Shown here: one piece after another, positions 1 to 5,105 of the stretch
Layout: every line of letters begins with the position of its first letter
Position numbering within the stretch: position 1 is the first letter of the stretch
Assembly: GCA_002713455.1 (NCBI GenBank)
Contig: PASX01000007.1
Span: 19,011-25,798 of the forward strand
Source of the DNA: Fidelibacterota bacterium
GTDB taxonomy: Bacteria > Fidelibacterota > Marinisomatia > Marinisomatales > TCS55
Reading direction: 5' to 3'
Length of the DNA stretch: 6,788 bases
Translations under genes and position numbers: made by a program
Notes under the pieces: model-generated
What the model was told of the DNA's origin: nothing
Database searches by the model: none
Seen by the model: the letters and a program-made list of their open reading frames with translations, nothing else

Positions 1-75
1 GAGCTCAACTAATAAATCAGTTTGACCAAGAGCATATTGTACTTGTGAAAAACATTTAATATTTACTTTAATCAT
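1..75 (-). CDS. moaD: MoaD-like molybdopterin synthase small subunit, N-terminal fragment cut by the window edge
   Basis: Only the first 25 codons are visible. The gene starts at ATG 75-73, which overlaps the TGA stop of the preceding moeB-type gene in an ATGA junction. The peptide begins MIKVNIKCFSQVQYALGQ and continues with TDLLVEL. This matches the first beta strand, first helix and start of the second strand of the ubiquitin-like MoaD fold (typically MIKV.FFAQ.RE..G...LE.E). MoaD is a small cytosolic sulfur carrier; its C-terminal Gly-Gly is adenylated by MoeB, thiocarboxylated, and used by MoaE to put the dithiolene sulfurs into molybdopterin. Its place directly after a MoeB homologue and at the end of a Moco operon supports the call. 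There is no strong SD; the nearest purine run is GGAAAA about ten bases upstream, so coupling to the previous gene is likely. The Gly-Gly tail is outside the window, so a ThiS-like alternative is not strictly excluded. Confidence 0.75.
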   Translation of the reverse strand, partial: MIKVNIKCFSQVQYALGQTDLLVEL

Positions 76-1037
76 AATTGTATTTTTTCCATCTTATGAT
101 TCATTCCATCATAGATTAAAATCTTCCCAATTAAAGTCGGTTCTGTACCAACAATTAGCTTTAATGTTTCTAAAGCTTGAATATTACCAATAATGCCTGG
201 AAGCATACTTACCACACCAGCATCCTCACAAGCAACGCCTCCCAAAGGCTTATCTGGAAAAAGTTCAGCGTAGCCAGGGCTACCATTTACATTAAAAACA
301 GATACCTGGCCTTCAAAGCGATAGATCCCTCCATAAATCATTGGAATATTTAATTCTTTGGATATTTGATCAATAACCTGACGTGATTCAATACTATCAG
401 TTGCATCAATAATTACATCTGAACCAAAAACTAATTCCTTAGCATTTTTTTTATTTAACAGCGCATCTGATATATCAATATTTGTGTTGGGATTCAGTTT
501 TGATAACCTCTGTTTTGCTACCTCTACTTTTTTACAATCAATATCTTTTGGAGAGAATAAAGGCTGACGATGAAGATTGGATAAAGAAACAGTATCTTGA
601 TCAATAAAATGGAGTGAGCCAATTCCTGCAATTAACAATGATTGAGCTGCGGGACATCCAAGTCCACCCATTCCAACAATTGAAACTTTAGCTTTTGAGA
701 TTTTATTTTGACCCTTTATCCCAATCTCAGGTAATACCGTTTGTCTTGACCATCGACTTAAATCATTATGTTTTTTACTAAACTCATTCCAGGCCTCAGC
801 TCCACCCAATAGACTAAAAGTGTTTTGTAAATCTTGTTCTATGATTAGCCCCTCCGTTACAATACCATACTGGCAAACTAAAACTTTTTTTTCTTGGATA
901 TCTGCAAGTTCATCATTCCCATATATAAATGGACTAAGGTCTACTAAAGGAAATTCAGTTCTTTGATCAGAGGGTCGAATATCTACAATCAATAAATCTC
1001 GTTTTTGATCATTAAGCTCTTTTGGAGTGATAATCAT
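72..1037 (-). CDS. moeB: MoeB/ThiF-type adenylyltransferase with an N-terminal rhodanese domain
   Basis: This is a predicted cytosolic E1-like enzyme that adenylates the MoaD C terminus, about 321 residues from ATG 1037. Residues 1-88 look like a compact rhodanese domain: LLIVDIRP near the start, a candidate active-site loop VCQYG with Cys55, and the closing LLGGAEAW at 77-83. The ThiF/MoeB domain begins at RWSRQTVLPEIG (95-106). It has the nucleotide loop GMGGLG (122-127), FIDQDTVSLSNLHRQ (144-158) with Asp146, Asp148 and Arg157, DATDS (211-215), and ACEDAGV with Cys270. The start was chosen because ATG 1037-1035 overlaps the moeA stop as ATGA and has GGGAAA seven bases upstream; an in-frame ATG at 1052 would add five residues and a longer overlap. 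Two things are unusual: the rhodanese is N-terminal rather than C-terminal as in MOCS3/Uba4/MoeZ, and both cysteine pairs that hold zinc in E. coli MoeB are absent. The neighbouring moaD start favours MoaD over ThiS as partner. Confidence 0.9.
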   Translation of the reverse strand: MIITPKELNDQKRDLLIVDIRPSDQRTEFPLVDLSPFIYGNDELADIQEKKVLVCQYGIVTEGLIIEQDLQNTFSLLGGAEAWNEFSKKHNDLSRWSRQTVLPEIGIKGQNKISKAKVSIVGMGGLGCPAAQSLLIAGIGSLHFIDQDTVSLSNLHRQPLFSPKDIDCKKVEVAKQRLSKLNPNTNIDISDALLNKKNAKELVFGSDVIIDATDSIESRQVIDQISKELNIPMIYGGIYRFEGQVSVFNVNGSPGYAELFPDKPLGGVACEDAGVVSMLPGIIGNIQALETLKLIVGTEPTLIGKILIYDGMNHKMEKIQL

Positions 1038-2257
1038 TTCATGGTTTCCCATGGCAAAAGATTTATATCGATCAAATCTCCAGAATTTAATTGTCTACCA
1101 CTTGGCTCTGCTCCTAAAATACAGTTTGCATTTAAAGACGATGTAAGCATGTGGGATCCGCTTTTTTTTGATGGCTTACATCGAACTTTTCCATCTTCAA
1201 CCCAAGCTTTTCCAAATAAATAACGATATTTTATTTTTTCTAGTGGAAATGGTTCCGTTAATTCTGCCTTAAACGACTTGATTCTATTACCTCCCATCAT
1301 TTCATTTAATACTGGCCATACCCAAACCATAAAACCGATATATGAAGAAACGGGATTTCCTGGTAGTCCGAAAATTAATGTTTTATCCCCTGTCCCAAAA
1401 AAAAGTGGCTTACCAGGTTTTTGAGCAACTTTCCAAAAATGTTCCTCAACTCCTAAATCAAGAAAGACATCCCTTACATAATCAAAACGCCCCATGGAAA
1501 CACCACCCGAGGAGATTACTAAATCGCAGGATTCCATGGCTTCAGATAAAAATGATTCCAGGTGCTCTTTATCATCTTTAAGTACATCCTTCATCAAAAC
1601 TGAACCTCCAATTTTTTTGACTAGGTCTGAAAATACATATAGATTAGAGTTATATATTTCACCCTCTTTAATATTTTTCCCAGGTTCTACTAATTCATTA
1701 CCAGTTCCAAAAATAGCAATTTTTGGTTTTTTTGATACCTTTAATTCTCCATACCCAAATGTAGCACAAATACCAATCTCGCTGGGCTTTATCCGCGTAC
1801 CCTTATTAATTAATATATCTCCCTTTTTAATTTCTTCTCCCTTTTTACGGATGTGACTTTCCGGCAGAGCTTCAATCATAATTTTGACATTGGGGTTATC
1901 TGAAAAACCAGTAGTATCCTCAACTATAACAATTGCATCTGAACCTGAAGGGATTTTAGCGCCAGTCATACATTGGATACATTCTCCTTTATTCAGTACT
2001 AGATTACTAGGAATACCTGCTGAGCTAATTCCAATATTTTTTAAAGTTACTGGGTTTTCCTTAGATGCTCCAATCGTATCTAATGAGCGAACAGCAAAAC
2101 CATCCATTGCTGAATTATTAAAATGGGGCGACGGGAATTTTGCAATAATATCTTCTGATAAAAGACGTTGTGTGGAATTATTTAACTGGACAATTTCTGA
2201 ACCCAGACGAAATATTTTCTGGTTAATTATTGATTTAGCTTCTTTAACTGATATCAT
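1034..2257 (-). CDS. moeA: Molybdopterin molybdenumtransferase MoeA
   Basis: Cytosolic enzyme of the last general Moco step: it inserts molybdate into adenylated molybdopterin, releasing AMP. At 407 residues it has the usual MoeA length (E. coli about 411). Family motifs appear in order: NNSAMDGFAVR (47-57), CMTGAKIPSGSDAIV (96-110), GTGNELVEPG (184-193), the MoCF signature SSGGVSMGRFDYV (249-261) with Asp259, QKPGKPLFFG (279-288) and GLPGNPVSSYIGF (297-309). A C-terminal domain IV follows to residue 407. The start ATG 2257-2255 overlaps the transporter stop as ATGA. There is no convincing SD ahead of it (the upstream bases are A/T rich), so its translation probably depends on the gene before it. 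The stop overlaps the next start in the same way. No key residue appears to be missing, and it is the only MoeA in the window. Confidence 0.97.
   Translation of the reverse strand: MISVKEAKSIINQKIFRLGSEIVQLNNSTQRLLSEDIIAKFPSPHFNNSAMDGFAVRSLDTIGASKENPVTLKNIGISSAGIPSNLVLNKGECIQCMTGAKIPSGSDAIVIVEDTTGFSDNPNVKIMIEALPESHIRKKGEEIKKGDILINKGTRIKPSEIGICATFGYGELKVSKKPKIAIFGTGNELVEPGKNIKEGEIYNSNLYVFSDLVKKIGGSVLMKDVLKDDKEHLESFLSEAMESCDLVISSGGVSMGRFDYVRDVFLDLGVEEHFWKVAQKPGKPLFFGTGDKTLIFGLPGNPVSSYIGFMVWVWPVLNEMMGGNRIKSFKAELTEPFPLEKIKYRYLFGKAWVEDGKVRCKPSKKSGSHMLTSSLNANCILGAEPSGRQLNSGDLIDINLLPWETMK
1045..1050 (-). promoter_or_regulatory. Candidate ribosome binding site that favours the 1037 start of the moeB-type gene
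   Basis: GGGAAA on the minus strand lies seven bases before ATG 1037-1035, inside the last codons of moeA. It overlaps the third base of the alternative upstream ATG (1052-1050), so it can only serve the downstream start. It is a modest SD match; the stronger argument is the ATGA overlap with the moeA stop. Confidence 0.4.
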
Positions 2258-2994
2258 AAAATTTTTCGAGTTAATAAAATGATGGCTACAATTATTATTC
2301 CACCCATTACTTTTTGTATTGTCTTAGTATTATATTTTTTTGATCCATAATATGATCCCAGAAACCCTCCAACAGCTACAAAACCAATTAATGGTAAAAT
2401 AAAATCAGGATCAAAATTGCCAGATTTAAATCGCGCAATAAAACCTACCAAAGAGTTAACACAAATAAATGTAGCACCAGCAGCAGCAGCCTCTTTTTCT
2501 GATCCTAAGCCAAAAATAATAATTAAAGGGACAAGATAAATCCCTCCACCTATTCCTATTGCACCGGCAATAAAGCCTAGTATTGATCCTAATAGAATAA
2601 TGAAAATCCATTTACTTGTTTGAGATAATTGAAATGAAAAAGTAAAAGTGTCAAAAAAGTAAATTCGTACAGCAACTAAAATCAGTGTAATTAATAAAGC
2701 CGTCTGAAAAATAAACTCGTTTAAATTTAGCGATCCAGCCATATATGCCATAGGTATAGATGCGATAAGGAATGGTCCCACCAATTTTAATTGACCGTGA
2801 CCATTACGCCAATAATTGATCGTACCAAAAAAAGTAACTACAATATTTAATGCCAAAGATGTAGTTGGAATAATCTGATAACTTATACCCATAATTGCCA
2901 TGATTGCCGTATACGAAGATGCTCCTCCTAATCCTACTGAAGAATAAATAAATGCAATTGCAAAAAAAAGGATAGGAAGAAAATTTTCGATCAA
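2254..2994 (-). CDS. TauE/SafE family membrane transporter (predicted sulfur-oxyanion or other anion export)
   Basis: A 246-residue, very hydrophobic protein with about eight apparent membrane segments and a short charged C terminus. It shows the two-fold internal repeat of the TauE/SafE (former DUF81) family: SSVGLGGASSYTAIMAIMGI (18-37) in the first half and GAIGIGGGIYLVPLIIIFGL (144-163) in the second, each followed by a helix and a short polar turn ending in GH or GN. Characterised relatives export sulfite or sulfoacetate or move other organic anions, but substrates in this family cannot be read from sequence. The start is TTG 2994-2992, overlapping the moaC-moaB stop as TTGA; a strong AAAGGAG seven bases upstream supports it, and the next in-frame Met is about residue 32, inside the conserved first repeat. 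It is embedded between Moco genes with 4-base overlaps on both sides, so a role tied to Moco or its client enzyme is likely. Sulfite export is the first guess; molybdate or another anion is possible. Confidence 0.88.
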   Translation of the reverse strand: MIENFLPILFFAIAFIYSSVGLGGASSYTAIMAIMGISYQIIPTTSLALNIVVTFFGTINYWRNGHGQLKLVGPFLIASIPMAYMAGSLNLNEFIFQTALLITLILVAVRIYFFDTFTFSFQLSQTSKWIFIILLGSILGFIAGAIGIGGGIYLVPLIIIFGLGSEKEAAAAGATFICVNSLVGFIARFKSGNFDPDFILPLIGFVAVGGFLGSYYGSKKYNTKTIQKVMGGIIIVAIILLTRKIL

Positions 2995-3932
2995 TGCTTG
3001 TCTCCTTTCATCATGTGAAAAGCATGAAAAACTGTGGGTATAAGAACCTTAAGTGCATCTTGTACTGCATTTGGACTACCAGGTAAGCAAATGACAATTG
3101 CCCCATTTATAACTCCAGCTGTTAAACGAGACAACATAGCTGTTTTTACTTTACTACGTCCATAGGCATGCAAAGATTGTTCAATCCCTGGAATTTTATA
3201 GTCGAACTTTTGATCTAATGTTTCAATTGTTAAATCTCTTGGACCTAATCCAGTCCCCCCAGAAGTAATTATCAATTCTACACCATCATTGACCCAACTA
3301 TCTATTATTTCAACTAATTCTTTGGATCCGTCAGGTAGTGTTTTTTGATGTTCAACGCTACACCCTGCATTTAAAAACCCTTCAAATAATATCGGCCCAG
3401 ATTGATCCTTAGAATCACCACTCATAACACTATCACTTAATGTTATAATACCAACGTTTGGTTTATATGCCATCACATGGTCTGATTTTCCACCCGTTTT
3501 TTTAATTAACTTAATTTCACCGATAGACATAGTTTCATCTAATGATTTGCACATATCATAAATGGTAAGCGCTGTAGCAGATACAGCAGATAATGCTTCC
3601 ATTTCTACACCAGTAGCCTCTTTGGTCTTTGCAATAGAGTCAATTTGAATCCAGTCTGAATCAATTGTGAATTGAATATCAACAAAAGAGAGATTCAACT
3701 GGTGACACATTGGTATCGTTTCAAAAGTTTTTTTAGCTGCTTGAATACCAGCAATTTTTGCTGTCGTTAATACATTCCCCTTTGGTATTTGGTCATCGCA
3801 AATAGCAGAAATAGTTTCTGACTTCATAAAAATTTTTCCTTCAGCCTTAGCCATTCTAGAAGTACTAACTTTTTCTGTCACATCAACCATTTTAACATTT
3901 CCGGATTTATCTAAATGTGAAAAATCATTCAT
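2991..3932 (-). CDS. moaCB: Bifunctional MoaC-MoaB/MogA fusion for Moco biosynthesis
   Basis: A 313-residue two-domain cytosolic protein. Residues 1-155 are MoaC, cyclic pyranopterin monophosphate synthase, which converts the MoaA product: FSHLDKSGNVKMVDVTEK (4-21), KGNVLTTAKIAGIQAAKKT (51-69), IPMCHQL (73-79), GVEMEALSAVS (108-118), YDMCKSLD (125-132) and KTGGKS (145-150). Residues 158-313 are a MoaB/MogA domain: GIITLSDSVMSG (161-172), TSGGTGLGPRDLT (223-235) and LPGSPNAV (283-290). MogA adenylates molybdopterin before MoeA acts; some MoaB proteins lack that activity, so the catalytic role of this half is an inference, helped by the absence of another mogA here. The start ATG 3932-3930 is preferred: GGTGGA lies four bases upstream and the moaA stop ends one base before it. 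A GTG at 3941 lies inside that SD and would add three residues. The same fusion is known in several bacterial groups, so it is not a local accident. The 3' end overlaps the transporter start by four bases. Confidence 0.95.
   Translation of the reverse strand: MNDFSHLDKSGNVKMVDVTEKVSTSRMAKAEGKIFMKSETISAICDDQIPKGNVLTTAKIAGIQAAKKTFETIPMCHQLNLSFVDIQFTIDSDWIQIDSIAKTKEATGVEMEALSAVSATALTIYDMCKSLDETMSIGEIKLIKKTGGKSDHVMAYKPNVGIITLSDSVMSGDSKDQSGPILFEGFLNAGCSVEHQKTLPDGSKELVEIIDSWVNDGVELIITSGGTGLGPRDLTIETLDQKFDYKIPGIEQSLHAYGRSKVKTAMLSRLTAGVINGAIVICLPGSPNAVQDALKVLIPTVFHAFHMMKGDKH
3002..3008 (-). promoter_or_regulatory. Strong Shine-Dalgarno that fixes the TTG start of the TauE/SafE gene
   Basis: AAAGGAG on the minus strand, inside the last codons of moaC-moaB, sits seven bases before TTG 2994-2992. 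It is the best SD match seen in the operon. It compensates for the weak TTG start and argues that the transporter is made at a substantial level and not only by read-through coupling. Confidence 0.75.
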
Positions 3933-3933
3933 T

Positions 3934-4980
3934 TTATCCACCTATTTGTGTCATTGATTTTCTAAGATTCCCTTCTACCCTTTGTGCTTCCCAACCATCC
4001 TTATGCTTTGCAAAAAATGAATTACACACTAAATCTTTTAATTCTTGATCTGAAGCACCTTTCCTTATTTCATCCCTCAAACTTTTTTCTTCTTTACTAT
4101 ATAAACAATTTTTAAGACTTCCATCGGCAGTAACGCGAACACGATTACAGTTAGTGCAAAGATTTCGTGAATAAGAAGGAATGACTGCAACTTTACCTAA
4201 ATATCCATCAACCTGAAAAATATAATGTTCTGTATTAGAACCCGTTACAGGTTGAAGGCCTTTTACCTGATTTTTTAGGTCTCTTACAATATCCTCAGAT
4301 TTATAAAATTTGCCGGTCTTCCAAATTTGATGTGCATCAAATGGCATAAGTTCAATGAACCGAACAGTAAGTTTGTTTGTTTTTGTCATCTGCACAAAGT
4401 TTAATAGTTCATCATCATTGAAGCCCCGCATAAAAACAACATTAATCTTTAGTGATGAAATATTTGAATCTTGTACTAATTCAATATTATTTAATACTTG
4501 GTCAAGCTTATTCCTGCGGGTGATTTTTTTAAATCTCTCTGGTATAAGTGAATCAAGACTAATATTTATACCTGCAAGTCCAGCACTTTCAAGTTCTTTA
4601 ATATATTTATTTAGTAAAATACCATTTGTAGTAAGATAAATTTTATCGATTTCACATTGGTTTTTGGCATAACTAATTAGTTCGGGAATATCTTTTCTAA
4701 GTAATGGTTCACCTCCAGTAAATCTAATTTTTGAAATTCCCATTTGTGAAAAAAGATAGAGAATTCTTTTGATTTCTAATTGAGATAAATATAGATCTTC
4801 TTTAAGAAGACCTATTCCCTCTTCCGGCATACAATAAATACAGCGAAGATTGCACTTTTCATTCACTGCTAACCTTAGATAATCGAATGTACGATCATGT
4901 TGATCGACGATCTTTGAACTCGGACGTAAAATGTCCGAGCCCCGAGGGGCGCTTATATGTAAATTATTTTTCATTCTCAT
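3934..4980 (-). CDS. moaA: GTP 3',8-cyclase MoaA (radical SAM enzyme, first step of Moco synthesis)
   Basis: A 348-residue cytosolic radical-SAM enzyme that rearranges GTP to the cyclic precursor later processed by MoaC. The N-terminal SAM cluster motif is CNLRCIYC (Cys43, Cys47, Cys50), followed by TGGEP (88-92), TTNG (117-120), INISLDSL (138-145) and MRGFND (184-189). The second, substrate-binding Fe-S cluster is CTNC plus a distant Cys (Cys275, Cys278, Cys292). The protein ends in the conserved Gly-Gly tail (MTQIGG), needed for activity in this family. It is somewhat longer than E. coli MoaA (about 329); the extra residues are an N-terminal extension whose DNA holds three strong inverted repeats. 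The start ATG 4980 has GGGTGA six bases upstream; an ATG two codons later (4974) is possible. It opens the operon after a 125-base structured leader, so it is the probable control point for the pathway. Confidence 0.96.
   Translation of the reverse strand: MRMKNNLHISAPRGSDILRPSSKIVDQHDRTFDYLRLAVNEKCNLRCIYCMPEEGIGLLKEDLYLSQLEIKRILYLFSQMGISKIRFTGGEPLLRKDIPELISYAKNQCEIDKIYLTTNGILLNKYIKELESAGLAGINISLDSLIPERFKKITRRNKLDQVLNNIELVQDSNISSLKINVVFMRGFNDDELLNFVQMTKTNKLTVRFIELMPFDAHQIWKTGKFYKSEDIVRDLKNQVKGLQPVTGSNTEHYIFQVDGYLGKVAVIPSYSRNLCTNCNRVRVTADGSLKNCLYSKEEKSLRDEIRKGASDQELKDLVCNSFFAKHKDGWEAQRVEGNLRKSMTQIGG
3937..3942 (-). promoter_or_regulatory. Ribosome binding site that decides the moaC-moaB start
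   Basis: GGTGGA on the minus strand forms the last two codons (Gly-Gly) of moaA and lies four bases before ATG 3932-3930. The competing GTG (3941-3939) is inside this purine run, which makes it an unlikely start. The conserved MoaA Gly-Gly tail and the SD of the next gene are the same six bases. Confidence 0.65.
4892..4950 (-). repeat. Three tandem hairpins inside the 5' end of moaA
   Basis: Reading the minus strand, three adjacent perfect inverted repeats occupy codons 11-30 of moaA. The first is GCCCCTCGGGGC (4950-4939), a short GC stem. The second is CTCGGAC, a seven-base loop, then GTCCGAG (4939-4919), seven pairs. The third is CGATCA, ACA, TGATCG (4906-4892), six pairs. The first two share base 4939, so one pair must be given up. 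The encoded residues lie before the conserved radical-SAM core. The GC content of the first two repeats is far above the surrounding gene. No U-run follows, so this is not an intrinsic terminator. It could be a regulatory mRNA fold or the remnant of a palindromic element inserted in frame. Confidence 0.6.
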
Positions 4981-4986
4981 TCCAAT

Positions 4987-5001
4987 TCACCCAAATATGG
5001 G
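4987..5001 (-). promoter_or_regulatory. moaA Shine-Dalgarno with a sequestering hairpin, the likely riboswitch output
   Basis: GGGTGA (4992-4987) is six bases before the moaA ATG. Its GGG is the 3' arm of a hairpin CCCA (5001-4998), UAUU loop, UGGG (4993-4990). The 5' arm of that hairpin is also used by the outer helix of the leader (5000-4992), so the two pairings are mutually exclusive. No terminator-like U-run is present, which favours control of translation initiation rather than of transcription termination. Confidence 0.5.
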
Positions 5002-5058
5002 ATCGGGAGCAAATGATATCGTTTCCAATACCACCGTAACGGCCTCAAACCATATCTA
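4990..5058 (-). ncRNA. Structured leader of moaA, candidate Moco riboswitch
   Basis: By hand folding of the minus-strand RNA, an outer helix pairs UAGAUAUGG (5058-5050) with CCAUAUUUG (5000-4992), nine pairs with two G-U. Inside it sit a short CCG/CGG hairpin (5042-5034) and a long hairpin UGGUAUUG / CGAUAUCA (5033-5026 with 5021-5014, eight pairs including G-U) capped by a GAAA tetraloop. A GAG (5046-5044) can also pair with CUC (5009-5007), closing a junction. GNRA-capped multi-stem leaders upstream of moaA are the hallmark of the Moco RNA motif, reported to respond to molybdenum cofactor and found upstream of Moco synthesis, molybdate transport and molybdoenzyme genes. Position and overall shape fit. 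I could not align it to the family model, so the identity is an inference; the fold itself is well supported by pairing. Confidence 0.55.
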
Positions 5059-5105
5059 TTTTCAAAGAATTAGGTTATTTAGCTAAGAGAAGCGCTAAGA
5101 ATATA

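Noticed and set aside
1005..2282. Several open frames of 70-130 codons on the plus strand opposite moeA
   Set aside because: They lie entirely antisense to a gene with full family motifs, their translations show no domain pattern, and they have no convincing start context. They are shadows of the real coding strand.
3939..3941. GTG as the start of moaC-moaB
   Set aside because: It falls inside the GGTGGA that serves as the SD of the ATG at 3932, and the three extra residues are not part of the MoaC fold.
4355..4639. Plus-strand open frame opposite moaA with a hydrophobic translation
   Set aside because: The hydrophobicity is what is expected from the complement of AT-rich charged codons. 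moaA is intact across the region, and no SD or family signature is seen.
4990..5058. Other riboswitch classes for the moaA leader (cobalamin, TPP, SAM, c-di-GMP, fluoride, glycine)
   Set aside because: The conserved blocks I know for these classes are not present in the leader, and the downstream genes do not fit their regulons.
5079..5098. Inverted repeat TTAGC / GCTAA just after the molybdoenzyme stop, considered as a terminator
   Set aside because: Only five A/T-rich pairs with a ten-base loop and no following U-run on the minus strand. Too weak to call a terminator, so read-through from the molybdoenzyme into moaA remains possible.
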